Shown piece by piece: positions 1 through 8,113 of a stretch of 15,905 nucleotides of DNA. The translations under genes and the position numbers were made by a program. The notes beneath the pieces were generated by a model. The model saw only the letters and a program-made list of their open reading frames with translations, was not told where the DNA came from and did no database searches. Position 1 is the stretch's first letter. Every line of letters begins with the position of its first letter. Origin of the DNA: Candidatus Neomicrothrix sp. UBA4742 (GTDB taxonomy: Bacteria > Actinomycetota > Acidimicrobiia > Acidimicrobiales > Acidimicrobilacustridaceae); NCBI GenBank assembly GCA_002403895.1, contig DHIQ01000037.1:9173-25077 (forward strand), written 5' to 3'.

Positions 1-1097
1 GCCACGACGAGCGCGAGCAGACGCTCAATCAGATGCTGTCGGAGATGGATGGCTTCGAGGCTACGACCGGCATCGTCGTGATGGCGGCCACCAACCGACC
101 CGACATCCTCGACCCCGCGCTGTTGCGCCCGGGTCGCTTCGATCGCCAGGTCGTGGTGCCATTGCCCGAGTACCCCGAACGCCTGGCCATCCTCGGCGTG
201 CACTGCAAGGGCAAGCGCATCGCCCCGGATGTCGACCTGTCCATCATGGCGCGGGGCACCCCCGGCATGAGCGGTGCCGACCTGTCCAACCTGGTGAACG
301 AGGCCGCCCTGTTCGCGGTTCGTCGCGGAGTGGATTCCGTCTTCATGCAGGACTTCGAGCAAGCTCGCGACCGGGTGCTCATGGGTCAAGAGCGCGAGTC
401 CACGGTGCTGTCTGAGAAGGAAAAGGAGCAGACGGCCTACCACGAGGCCGGCCACGCCGTCTGCGGTGCCGTGCTGCCCAACACCGACCCGATCCACAAG
501 GTCACGATCCTGCCCCGGGGCATGGCCCTGGGAGTCACCCAGTACCTTCCGGCCGAGGAGCGCCACAGCTACGACCAGCACTATCTCGAGGAGTCGATCG
601 CCGTGGCGATGGGTGGTCGCATCGCCGAGGAACTGGTCTTCGGGGTGGTGTCCACCGGCGCCAACAACGACTTGGTGGTCGCCACCGAACGGGCCCGAAA
701 GATGGTCCGCGAGTGGGGCATGAGCAAGCGCATCGGACCGATGGCTTGGGGCTCGCAGAACCAGGTCTTCCTCGGTGACGACCTTATGCACACCCGGGAC
801 TACAGCGACGACACCGCCCGCGTCATCGACGAAGAGGTGGAGCGCATCCTGCGAGAGCAGGAGGACCAGTGCCGGATCGTCCTGACCGAACACCGCAAAG
901 CCCTCGATCTCGTGGCCCGGGCGCTGCTCGAGCACGAGACCATCGTAGGCTCAGAGGTGACCCGCCTGATCGAGCTGGCCGAGAGCAGCGCCGCGGTGGC
1001 TTCGACCCCCCACGCGGACAGCAACGGCAACGGCGAGAGCTCCGCCGCACCGGTCATGCCCGCTAGCCCGACCGCACCCGGCTTGCCCAACGTCTAG
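1..1097 (+). CDS. ftsH: ATP-dependent zinc metalloprotease FtsH (3' part, truncated by window edge)
   Basis: Membrane-bound AAA+ protease that unfolds and degrades membrane and soluble proteins. The gene enters from the left edge; codons can be read from base 3, beginning HDEREQTLNQ, a stretch typical of the FtsH AAA module, so the N-terminal membrane part and the Walker motifs lie outside the window. The second region of homology with RPGRFDR (126-146) supplies the arginine fingers. The peptidase zinc site is HEAGH at 441-455, and the likely third zinc ligand is the Asp of the NND triplet encoded at 669-671. Catalytic elements in the visible part therefore look intact. The last roughly 35 residues are a low-complexity Ser/Ala/Pro tail, common and variable in this family. 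The stop is TAG at 1095-1097. It converges with the next gene, with only 14 bp between the two stops and no hairpin-plus-T terminator seen. Confidence 0.97.
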   Translation, partial: HDEREQTLNQMLSEMDGFEATTGIVVMAATNRPDILDPALLRPGRFDRQVVVPLPEYPERLAILGVHCKGKRIAPDVDLSIMARGTPGMSGADLSNLVNEAALFAVRRGVDSVFMQDFEQARDRVLMGQERESTVLSEKEKEQTAYHEAGHAVCGAVLPNTDPIHKVTILPRGMALGVTQYLPAEERHSYDQHYLEESIAVAMGGRIAEELVFGVVSTGANNDLVVATERARKMVREWGMSKRIGPMAWGSQNQVFLGDDLMHTRDYSDDTARVIDEEVERILREQEDQCRIVLTEHRKALDLVARALLEHETIVGSEVTRLIELAESSAAVASTPHADSNGNGESSAAPVMPASPTAPGLPNV

Positions 1098-1111
1098 CTC
1101 GCCATCGGCGC

Positions 1112-1564
1112 TCAGTTCGGTTGGCCATGGTCACACGCCGGCGGCGTCGACCCCGGCTCGCGCACCTCGGCCAGGGTGGCCCACAGGTCGGTAGCGGTGA
1201 CCGGGCCCACGAACGAGGCCCGCACCACACCCTCGTCATCGGCGATCACCACGGTCGGAACGGCATCGATCCCGTAGCGCTCGTGCAGATCACGGCGGCC
1301 CACGAACTCGACGTCATGGACCGCCACGGCATCGCTCTCGAGGGGGAGGGCCTTGGCGATCAGCTCAGCGCAGGAGCCGCAGGTGGACGACGTGAACACG
1401 GCAACCAGCCATGGCGCATCCGGGCGGAGGAAGTCTTGGCGGTCGAGCTGGGCCGGCACCGTCCAGAGGGGCTGGGTGGGCGGATCGGGCTTGCGGCGGC
1501 GCAGGATCAGCGCCACCACCACCGCAATGGCAGTCAGGGCGCCGGCGATGAGCAGTCGCTCCAC
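1112..1564 (-). CDS. Membrane-anchored thioredoxin-like protein
   Basis: A 150-residue protein. Residues 4-21 form one hydrophobic segment followed by RRRK, so the protein is probably anchored in the membrane; charge placement alone does not settle which side the domain faces. The rest is a thioredoxin fold: a CGSC redox pair (C62, C65) after a hydrophobic strand ending VAVFTSST, and the usual cis-proline in AVPTVV (P103). The family catalyses thiol-disulfide exchange; a role with the secreted product of the gene before it is only inferred. The start is a GTG at 1564-1562, one base after the stop of the upstream gene, with GGGAGG 5 nt before it. It is the last gene of the minus-strand operon that begins at 6622. 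The exact substrate is unknown. Confidence 0.85.
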   Translation of the reverse strand: MERLLIAGALTAIAVVVALILRRRKPDPPTQPLWTVPAQLDRQDFLRPDAPWLVAVFTSSTCGSCAELIAKALPLESDAVAVHDVEFVGRRDLHERYGIDAVPTVVIADDEGVVRASFVGPVTATDLWATLAEVREPGSTPPACDHGQPN

Positions 1565-1565
1565 G

Positions 1566-3323
1566 TCAGCCTCCCGGGTTCGCCCCGGCCGGGGGCGTGG
1601 TCGATGCCGGAGCGGCGGTGGTCGTGGTCAGATCGTTGGGGACCGAAGTACCTCCGCCTCCGCCGTCACCCGGGCCGGCACCGGGCACCGAGGGAACGAC
1701 CTCACCGGGCGGGACAGCAGGGATCCCCGACGCGGCCACGGTGGCCGATGGCTGGACGGGGATAGCCAAGGGTTCGGCCAGGCCGCCGGTCACGAACACC
1801 GTGCGGGCCTCGACCACCACGGGCCCATCGGACTCGACGTCCACCGCCACCTCCGGGGTGTTCGGCCCGGTCGGGATCTGGAAGCCACCGCGACCCCCTG
1901 CCGCTATCTGTACCCCGGTCCCGTCCGCTACCGGCTTCAGGGCGCCGCCGCCGACCGTCGACACCGAAATGGTCACCGGGTCGGTCGACGACGGATTGGT
2001 GACCACGACCGTGGTGGCGGAGACGTAGGGGGCTGACGCCACCGGAACGAGCCAGTTCGTCGCCGTCACCGGCGAGCCCATGGTGATGGTCATCCCGGTG
2101 GGTGACGCCGGCGCCACCTCACTCACCAGGCGCTCGGCCACGATGGGCACTCCGTTGGTGGACACGGCCGCCGCCGTGTAGCCGACGCCCTGGGGCACCC
2201 GGCCGGCACCGCTCACGTCTACTTCGCTGTACTGGTGGGCCGGAATCGACACCTCGAACGGAGCGACCGACCCGTTCGCCTCGGCGCGGTCGAGCCGGAT
2301 CTGCAGCTGGACATCGGCGGTGTCGTCCGACGGGTTCTGCACCACCATCGTCGTCGACAGGCCTTCACCGGCTGGTCCATCGGCAAACCACCAGGTGGGA
2401 CTGGCCTGGGGAGCCCCGGGGGTGACGGCCAACGATGCCGCCGTGTCCTGGGTGCCGTTGGCGAGCTGGATCTGGTCCACCACCACCCGGCCCGAGCGCA
2501 CGTTGACGGTGGTGGCGATCTGGGTTCGGACCGTGACCACCGCGGAGATGTCGAGCAGGGCCACCCGTTGCCCCGGCACGACGATCGCCTCGAACTTCTG
2601 TGGGGTCCTGGCCCCGTCGTCGGTCTCGAAGCTGACCCCGACGACCGCCTCGCTGGGGAACGGGTTGAACACGGCTAGCAGTTGCCGGGTCCCCCGCTTG
2701 GACGTGCCCGCCGGTATGTACCAGTTGGACGACGGCGACGACGAACACGCCGCCATGGCCTTCCCCGTAGGACCCCCCAGCACATGGCTCACGGCCGCCT
2801 GGCCTCCGGGGATCTCGATTACGGCTGCCGCGTAGGGCGCCTTGACCACGCTCGACACCACCAGATCGGCCCGACCCCTGGCCGGCACGTCCACGGCCTT
2901 GGTCACCGGCTGACCCTCGCTCGGCACCACGGTGACCTTGGCCGTCACCGAATGGTCGGCGGCGTTGGCAATCTGCACCGTCTGCTCGGCGTCGCCTTCC
3001 TTGGTCCCGGTCGCGGTGCCGCCGGCGCAATACCACGTCGAGCTGAGCGCGTCGGCGGCCGATGCCACGGGCAAGAGTCCGGCGGTGTCCACCGCCGCGG
3101 TGGCCGGCGGGTGGTCGTCACGATCCCGTTGCACGGAGACACCGGCGACGGCCGCCACCAGGAGAACGACGACCACCGGCCACCGCCACACACCGCGCTC
3201 CGCAGGCGCCGCGGGACCCGAGCGCGCCCGTGGGCTACCGGCGCGTCGGGTCTTGGGCGGGGTCGGGGTCGACGATGCGGCCTTCGGCGACGGCCGACCC
3301 TTGCGCTCCGAGCGGCGACTCAC
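1566..3323 (-). CDS. DUF5719-like membrane-anchored extracytoplasmic protein
   Basis: A 585-residue protein. The first 45 residues are basic and rich in Ser, Pro and Arg, then residues 47-64 form a single membrane segment, giving a type II anchor with nearly everything outside the cell. The exported part is made of repeated beta-rich stretches with Val/Thr-rich strands, resembling tandem Ig-like modules, and ends in a Pro/Gly/Thr-rich low-complexity tail. There are two visible cysteines in the first exported module. I match it to the actinobacterial DUF5719 family from overall composition and from its place directly after a large family 2 glycosyltransferase, a pairing I recall from other actinobacteria; the family has no known function. 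The GTG start at 3323 overlaps the upstream stop by 4 nt (GTGA) and has AAGGAG 7 nt before it. A role in polysaccharide export or envelope assembly is inference from context. Confidence 0.75.
   Translation of the reverse strand: MSRRSERKGRPSPKAASSTPTPPKTRRAGSPRARSGPAAPAERGVWRWPVVVVLLVAAVAGVSVQRDRDDHPPATAAVDTAGLLPVASAADALSSTWYCAGGTATGTKEGDAEQTVQIANAADHSVTAKVTVVPSEGQPVTKAVDVPARGRADLVVSSVVKAPYAAAVIEIPGGQAAVSHVLGGPTGKAMAACSSSPSSNWYIPAGTSKRGTRQLLAVFNPFPSEAVVGVSFETDDGARTPQKFEAIVVPGQRVALLDISAVVTVRTQIATTVNVRSGRVVVDQIQLANGTQDTAASLAVTPGAPQASPTWWFADGPAGEGLSTTMVVQNPSDDTADVQLQIRLDRAEANGSVAPFEVSIPAHQYSEVDVSGAGRVPQGVGYTAAAVSTNGVPIVAERLVSEVAPASPTGMTITMGSPVTATNWLVPVASAPYVSATTVVVTNPSSTDPVTISVSTVGGGALKPVADGTGVQIAAGGRGGFQIPTGPNTPEVAVDVESDGPVVVEARTVFVTGGLAEPLAIPVQPSATVAASGIPAVPPGEVVPSVPGAGPGDGGGGGTSVPNDLTTTTAAPASTTPPAGANPGG
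1570..1575 (-). promoter_or_regulatory. Ribosome binding site of the thioredoxin-like gene
   Basis: On the minus strand this reads GGGAGG, ending 5 nt before the GTG at 1564. It lies inside the last codons of the upstream gene, which fits translational coupling and supports the GTG as the start. Confidence 0.7.
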
Positions 3324-6300
3324 GCCATCGCTCCTTCGCCACTCAACTCGTCGAGGTCAAGCGCCTCTTCGATGCGCACCCGGGTCCGGAACAGATACAC
3401 GAGCACGAGCGCCCACAACAACGTCTGGCCGACCAGGACGGGCAGGCGCCACCATGCGGTCTGGTACACGAGGGTGGCGTCCTGGCCGGCGTCGACGGTG
3501 AACGCGTTGGCCCAGCCCAACACGTCCTGCCGAGTGGCCAGTTGCCCATCGACGTGCAGTTGCCAGCGCGACGATGACGCCACCCCGAGGTACACCGTGG
3601 CCGGTTCGGCCACCGAACCGGCGAACGACTGGTAGCCGCGCTGGTCGGGCAAGGCGGTGGGAGCGCCGGTGAGGCCGGGCACGACCCGCTCGGCCAACCC
3701 GGGGCCCCCGCTGGGGAAGGTCGTCCCCGCTGCCAGCTCGGCCCGCTCCGGCCCGAAGGCTGCATTGCGGTAGACGACGACGCCCCGTGCCACCTCCACG
3801 TTCGACAGATCGAGCTGGGCATCGAGCACGGTGAGGAGCGCCGTGGGCTCGACCACCGACCCGGTGCCGAAAGGGCGGGGCGCGTTGCCGAGCGGCACGA
3901 CCAGGTAGCGGATGCCCATGGGGGCCAGGAGGGCACCAAGGCGGGACGTGCCGCCCGCGGCCGCGATGCGCATCACGTCGGCTACCTGCGCGGTCGCTCC
4001 GGCGTCGGTCCCCGCCGGCGTGCCGGTGACGTCACCCATGCCGTCCTCGGAGGTGGCGTACGCCAGGACCGACCCCTGACCCAGGTTGCTCACCGGCGGA
4101 GCATCGAGCGCCCAGCCCGCGACGGGCAGGAGGTTGGCATCACCCAGCCAAAGCACGCGGAACGTCTGGCCGTCCCCGTGCTTGGTCTCCAGGTTTCGCA
4201 GCGGGCGGGCGAAGTCACTCTCCGGGAGTCCCCATCGGCCGGACGACGCCGCGGCCAGCGCCGGGAGCACTCCCGCCGCCAGCGTCAGGGCGGCCAGCAC
4301 CGATGCCACCTGCCGCCAGCCGAAGCGGTAGTCGGGGAGATCCACCTCGAATGCCGTCATGCCCAGCCCGGCGGCCAGGGCGAGGCCGACCGCGGCGGGG
4401 GCCAGGAGCACCTCGGGCGCCGGGTACCAACCAGGGTACGAGCCACCGGCCATCACCAGGGTGGCGGCGAAGCCGGCCACCACCAGTGCCCAGCAGCGGG
4501 CCGCCCACCCCAACCGCCACCGGCGGCCGATGAGCGGGGCAAGGAGGCCGGCGGGAAGCAGCAGCCACCCCAGGGGGGCCGCGCCGAACGGACCGGTCTC
4601 GAACCGCACGATCGCCCCGGTGGTGAGCGCGCGGCCGCCGAGCGACGTGACCCCCACCAGGGCCTGCCAGCCACCGGTCACCAGGCTGATGCTCCACGGC
4701 AGCTGGAGCACGAGGGCGGTGGCGGCACCGGCGACGCCGATGCCGAGCATCCGCCCGGCGCCGCGGACCTCACCCACCACCAGCCCCCCGACCACCAGCA
4801 TCAGGGCCATGACCGGCACCATGACGATCGCCACCGGGGTCACCAGCGCGGCCAAGGCGGTGACGAGCCCCAAGAGCAGCACCCGCTGGGTGACGGGCCG
4901 GTCAGCAGCCCCCGGCCCGGGCGGGTCCCCAATCGGCCCGAACGGTGCCAAACGGGATCCTTTGGCCAGCTGGTTCACCATCCACGGCGCGAACCCGTAG
5001 ATCACCAGGCCCGTCCAGCGACCTTCGGCGACGGCGTTGAAGCCCACCGGGATGCACGTGTACACCACGAGGGCCACGATCCGGGCCCGACGAGACCCGA
5101 TGGGGCGGGCCAGGCGCCACATCCCGAGCGCACCCAATGGCAGGGCGCCCAACACAACGACCGTGCGCAGGAGCCCCATGGCACCGAAGAACAGGTAGCC
5201 GAGGGCACCCAGCGCCTCCTGCAAGCTGGGGGCCGGCGTCTCGGATCCGAGGCCCACGTCGCGGAACCCACTCAGCCACTGGTGCACGAGCACGGAGGGA
5301 TGGGCAGGGAAGGGGGCAAACTGCCCCACGGCCGGGATGCCGTCGGTCAAGAGCTGGCGGCTCCCGAGCACCAGCAGCACGAGCACGGCCAACCAGGCCA
5401 TGACCGAGGATCGGGCGTTGGTCGAGCGGAGGTTCGTGACCAGCTCGCGCCCCGCACCGGCCACTGAGCCGATGCGATCATCGCCGGAGCCCAACTGACC
5501 GCGCAGGAACCCCGAGAGCCGGGCGCTCCCCCGCACCTGAAGTGGTCGGATCTCGCGATCAGGGACGGCCCGCTCCGCCTTGAGCTCCCTGCGTCGGGAC
5601 CGGATCTCGCCGTGGCGGAGGACGTTCCACCACCACGCACTCAAGACGTCGGACGCCTGGCGGAACCGACCCACCACCACGCTGTGGACCGCCTCGATCA
5701 CGGCCACCGCGAAGGCCAGGGGCAGCACCCGCAGCCGCGAGCCGAACGTGTAACAGATACGGCTGGGGCGCAAGCGGTGGCGCATCTGCAGGCGGCGGCG
5801 GTCATCGACCGGCCGCCGCTCGCCGAGGGCTTCGAGGTGCGCGATCCGCGCCCCCGGAGCTACCAGGACCCTCGCCCCCACGACGTGAGCCCGCCATGAC
5901 AGGTCGAGGTCCTCCCCGAGGAGTTCGATCCCGGGGTCGAAGCCGCCGAGCGCTTCGAATAGATCGGTCCGCACGAGCGTGGCGGCGCCGGGCACGTAGA
6001 ACACGTCACGCACGGCGTCGTGCTGTTCCTGATCCAGTTCGCCGCGCTCGACGATCGGCGCCGGCGCCCCCGTCTTGTCCGCCCCCATGCCCACCTGCAG
6101 GATGCGGTCCGGCTGGTCCCACTGGACGACCTTGCCCCCGACGATGCCAGCGTTGGAGCGGTAGGCCTCCTCCACCATCACCTGGATCACGTCGGGGTCG
6201 AGTCGGACGTCGTCATGGCAGAACAGGTAGAACGCGGCGCCCTCGACCGCTCGCAACACATCATTGGCCGCCGGGCCGAACCCCACGTTGTCTGGCAGGC

Positions 6301-6622
6301 GACGCAGGTGAGCATCGGGCGCGACGGCGGCGATCCGTATCTCCAGGTCCTCGTCGCTGCCTGAATCGATGACCAGCAGCGAGGCGTTGGCATACCCCTG
6401 GGCCGACACGCTGGCCAGGGCCTCTTCGAGCCACGGGCCGGGGTTGTAGGTCACCATGACCACCACCACCGGAGGGATGGCCGCCTCAAGCTCGATCGTG
6501 ACCGGTTCTGGCTCTGGCTCCGGGGCGGCCGATTCGGCTTGCGGGTCAGGCGGGGGTGGGGTTTGGTCCGGCAAATTCACGACCGCCGCAGGGTAGTCGC
6601 CTGGCTCGACGTCGCGGATCAC
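3320..6622 (-). CDS. Large family 2 glycosyltransferase fused to a multi-membrane-spanning domain
   Basis: A 1100-residue protein. After a Pro/Glu-rich leader (about 20-45), residues 51-270 form a GT-A family 2 transferase: VVMVTYN at the start of the fold, NVGFGPAAND at 112-121, a CHDD acidic motif at 135-138 for metal and nucleotide-sugar binding, and GEDLDLSWRA from 236, the usual catalytic-base region. Residues 280-400 are a basic linker with one hydrophobic stretch (about 298-318). From about 407 to 780 there are many hydrophobic segments, then a largely soluble domain of about 280 residues, probably outside the cell, and a last membrane helix near the C-terminus. The second half recalls GT-C or YfhO-like membrane proteins, but I see no decisive catalytic motif there. 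It starts an operon with the DUF5719-like and thioredoxin-like genes. GGGAGG sits 9 nt before the GTG start. It probably builds or modifies an envelope glycan; donor and acceptor are unknown. Confidence 0.88.
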   Translation of the reverse strand: MIRDVEPGDYPAAVVNLPDQTPPPPDPQAESAAPEPEPEPVTIELEAAIPPVVVVMVTYNPGPWLEEALASVSAQGYANASLLVIDSGSDEDLEIRIAAVAPDAHLRRLPDNVGFGPAANDVLRAVEGAAFYLFCHDDVRLDPDVIQVMVEEAYRSNAGIVGGKVVQWDQPDRILQVGMGADKTGAPAPIVERGELDQEQHDAVRDVFYVPGAATLVRTDLFEALGGFDPGIELLGEDLDLSWRAHVVGARVLVAPGARIAHLEALGERRPVDDRRRLQMRHRLRPSRICYTFGSRLRVLPLAFAVAVIEAVHSVVVGRFRQASDVLSAWWWNVLRHGEIRSRRRELKAERAVPDREIRPLQVRGSARLSGFLRGQLGSGDDRIGSVAGAGRELVTNLRSTNARSSVMAWLAVLVLLVLGSRQLLTDGIPAVGQFAPFPAHPSVLVHQWLSGFRDVGLGSETPAPSLQEALGALGYLFFGAMGLLRTVVVLGALPLGALGMWRLARPIGSRRARIVALVVYTCIPVGFNAVAEGRWTGLVIYGFAPWMVNQLAKGSRLAPFGPIGDPPGPGAADRPVTQRVLLLGLVTALAALVTPVAIVMVPVMALMLVVGGLVVGEVRGAGRMLGIGVAGAATALVLQLPWSISLVTGGWQALVGVTSLGGRALTTGAIVRFETGPFGAAPLGWLLLPAGLLAPLIGRRWRLGWAARCWALVVAGFAATLVMAGGSYPGWYPAPEVLLAPAAVGLALAAGLGMTAFEVDLPDYRFGWRQVASVLAALTLAAGVLPALAAASSGRWGLPESDFARPLRNLETKHGDGQTFRVLWLGDANLLPVAGWALDAPPVSNLGQGSVLAYATSEDGMGDVTGTPAGTDAGATAQVADVMRIAAAGGTSRLGALLAPMGIRYLVVPLGNAPRPFGTGSVVEPTALLTVLDAQLDLSNVEVARGVVVYRNAAFGPERAELAAGTTFPSGGPGLAERVVPGLTGAPTALPDQRGYQSFAGSVAEPATVYLGVASSSRWQLHVDGQLATRQDVLGWANAFTVDAGQDATLVYQTAWWRLPVLVGQTLLWALVLVYLFRTRVRIEEALDLDELSGEGAMA
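3331..3336 (-). promoter_or_regulatory. Ribosome binding site of the DUF5719-like gene
   Basis: On the minus strand this reads AAGGAG, 7 nt before the GTG at 3323, inside the end of the upstream coding region. It decides in favour of the GTG that overlaps the upstream stop. Confidence 0.75.
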
Positions 6623-6705
6623 CCCGGCGAGCCTCCCGCAGGGTCCACGACAGCCCCGCGGCGGCCCGGCTTGCCGCCTCGTAGCCGCTCTGTCACGATC
6701 CGTCC
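6623..6705. promoter_or_regulatory. Divergent intergenic region
   Basis: These 83 bp separate two genes read away from each other and must hold or overlap the promoters of the minus-strand glycosyltransferase operon and of the plus-strand small gene. On the minus strand there is a GTGACA that resembles a -35 box, but no matching -10 at the right distance, so I do not name a promoter. No clear inverted repeat was seen. Confidence 0.35.
6632..6637 (-). promoter_or_regulatory. Ribosome binding site of the large glycosyltransferase gene
   Basis: On the minus strand this reads GGGAGG, 9 nt before the GTG at 6622. It supports that start over later ones in the Pro/Glu-rich leader. Confidence 0.65.
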
Positions 6706-6903
6706 ATGACCACGGAAGCCAACCGGGTGCTGCGAAACACGTTCTACGCCAGCATCGGATTCGGCGTCCTCGCCTTCCAAAAAGCCCAGGTTCGGCGGCG
6801 CGAGGTGGAGGCCAGCCTGAAACCTCAGGTCGACGCGGTCGGTCGTCACCTGCGGGTGGTCACTGGTCACATCAACGCCACCGACGAGCCCGACGGTCGC
6901 TGA
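6706..6903 (+). CDS. Small conserved-looking hypothetical protein
   Basis: A 65-residue protein that I cannot assign to a named family. It has a short hydrophobic, glycine-containing stretch (YASIGFGVLAF, about 14-24) followed by a basic amphipathic helix (QKAQVRRREVEASLK) and a polar tail. The layout is like that of small actinobacterial proteins that touch the membrane or oligomerise through helices, but no function should be assumed. I prefer it to the overlapping minus-strand frame because its residue pattern is protein-like and because it fills the gap between divergent genes neatly. No Shine-Dalgarno sequence precedes the ATG, so it could be translated from a leaderless or nearly leaderless transcript. 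It ends 18 bp before the GT4 gene and may be cotranscribed with it. Confidence 0.6.
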   Translation: MTTEANRVLRNTFYASIGFGVLAFQKAQVRRREVEASLKPQVDAVGRHLRVVTGHINATDEPDGR

Positions 6904-6921
6904 TCACTACGCTCCTCGGGA

Positions 6922-8049
6922 ATGCGACTCGCCTACGACGCCACCGCCCTGCTCGGGCCTCGCACCGGCGTCGGCGTGTTCACCGCCGAGGTCCTGGCCC
7001 GCCTGGCTGAGCGTCCCGGCCTCGACGTGGTCGCCTACGGGGTGACCTGGCGCGGTCGAACCGGGCTGGCCAGCGAGCTGCCCCCCGGCGTCGGCCTCGC
7101 CCGGCGCCCCATGGCTGCCCGGCCGCTGCGTCTCGGCTGGTCTCGCACCGACCTGCCCCCGATCGAGTGGTGGACCGGCGCGGTCGATGTGGTCCACGGA
7201 CCGAATTTCGTGGTTCCGCCGAGCCGTCGTGCGGCCGCCGTCGTCACGGTCCACGATCTCGCGTGCGTGCGCTTCCCCGAACTGTGCACCCGCGACACCC
7301 TCGAGTACCCAGGGTTGATCCGCCGGGCCATCCGCCGTGGGGCGACGGTCCACACGGTGTCCCAGTTCGTGGCGGACGAGGTCGTGGCTACCTTCGCCAT
7401 CGAACCCGAGCGGGTGGTGGTCATCCCCAACGGGGTGGTGGCCCCGGACCCGCACGTTGACGGCCGAGCTGATCCGACCACTCCCACCGGATTGGCTCCT
7501 GGCGGCCGGTTCGTCCTGGCCCTGGGCACGGTCGAGCCCCGCAAGGACCTGCCCCTGCTGGTCCGGGCGTTCGACCTGCGGGCGGAGCACGATCCCGAGC
7601 TCCGCCTCGTCATCGCCGGACCCGACGGATGGGGTGCCGCCGCCCTTACCGAGGCCGTGTCCGCCAGTCACCACCGGTCACGGATCGTGCGTACCGGCTG
7701 GGTCGACGACCACCGGCGCGAGGCGCTCCTGCGGGAGGCCTCCGTGTACGCGTTCCCGTCCCGCTACGAAGGATTCGGCCTGCCACCGCTCGAAGCCATG
7801 GCCAAGGGCACGCCCGTGGTGGCCACCCGGGTCGGCGCACTCCCCGAGGTGTTGGGCGACGCCGCCGTCTTCGTGGCGCCACAGGACGCCGAGGCACTGG
7901 CCGCCGCCTTGGGACAGGTGCTCGACGACGACGAGTACACCGCGACCCTGGTCGCTCGGGGCCGCCGACAGGCCGATCACTACTCGTGGGACACAACGAC
8001 GGAGCGCCTCAGCTCGCTCTACGCCGAGTTGGCCGCCTCCGGTTCTTGA
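6922..8049 (+). CDS. GT4-family glycosyltransferase (GT-B fold)
   Basis: A 375-residue retaining glycosyltransferase of the mannosyl/rhamnosyl-transferase type. The N-terminal half begins MRLAYDATALLGPRTGVG, with the glycine-rich loop common in this family that contacts the acceptor side; VHDL sits at 110-113. The C-terminal donor-binding half has LGTVEPRKDL near 201-210 and the EX7E motif EGFGLPPLE at 283-291 (E283 and E291), followed by GTPVVATRVGALPEV. Length is normal and no key element is missing. The donor could be GDP-mannose or the GDP-6-deoxyhexose made by Gmd and the reductase next door, but this is context only. The ATG at 6922 is preceded by only a weak GGGA. The last codons overlap a possible promoter for the next gene. 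Confidence 0.9.
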   Translation: MRLAYDATALLGPRTGVGVFTAEVLARLAERPGLDVVAYGVTWRGRTGLASELPPGVGLARRPMAARPLRLGWSRTDLPPIEWWTGAVDVVHGPNFVVPPSRRAAAVVTVHDLACVRFPELCTRDTLEYPGLIRRAIRRGATVHTVSQFVADEVVATFAIEPERVVVIPNGVVAPDPHVDGRADPTTPTGLAPGGRFVLALGTVEPRKDLPLLVRAFDLRAEHDPELRLVIAGPDGWGAAALTEAVSASHHRSRIVRTGWVDDHRREALLREASVYAFPSRYEGFGLPPLEAMAKGTPVVATRVGALPEVLGDAAVFVAPQDAEALAAALGQVLDDDEYTATLVARGRRQADHYSWDTTTERLSSLYAELAASGS

Positions 8050-8073
8050 GCGCCAGCGCCCGCGGCCTACACT
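8046..8073 (+). promoter_or_regulatory. Possible housekeeping-sigma promoter for the Rmd-like gene
   Basis: TTGAGC at 8046-8051 and TACACT at 8068-8073 are separated by 16 bp, each matching the consensus at four of six positions. The -35 box overlaps the stop of the glycosyltransferase gene. Transcription would start near 8080, leaving a short leader with AGGAG at 8096-8100. In GC-rich DNA such matches are weak evidence. Confidence 0.3.
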
Positions 8074-8095
8074 CCCCCCGTCCCGGTCGGCGTAC

Positions 8096-8100
8096 AGGAG
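8096..8100 (+). promoter_or_regulatory. Ribosome binding site of the Rmd-like gene
   Basis: AGGAG lies 13 nt before the ATG at 8114, a longer spacing than usual. No better in-frame start is closer to it, and the Rossmann motif begins at residue 7, so the ATG at 8114 is retained. Confidence 0.45.
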
Positions 8101-8113
8101 TGGCCTTCGGCTG

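Noticed and set aside
2682..3635. Plus-strand open frame of 317 codons across the junction of two minus-strand genes
   Set aside because: Low-complexity Arg/Gly/His-rich translation with no domain; it runs antisense to two well-supported genes with good ribosome binding sites.
4178..5467. Long plus-strand open frame (429 codons) opposite the large glycosyltransferase gene
   Set aside because: Its product is rich in Gly, Arg, His, Gln and Pro, typical of the antisense of a GC-rich gene, and the minus-strand frame has clear family 2 glycosyltransferase and membrane features.
6619..6870. Minus-strand 83-codon frame overlapping the small plus-strand gene
   Set aside because: It would overlap the start of the large glycosyltransferase and lacks protein-like features; the plus-strand 65-residue frame is more convincing.
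7337..8113. Upstream extension of the Rmd-like reading frame by about 260 codons
   Set aside because: The extension is a Ser/Pro/Arg/Trp-rich translation in another frame of the GT4 gene. The Rossmann motif starts 7 residues after the ATG at 8114, the normal place.
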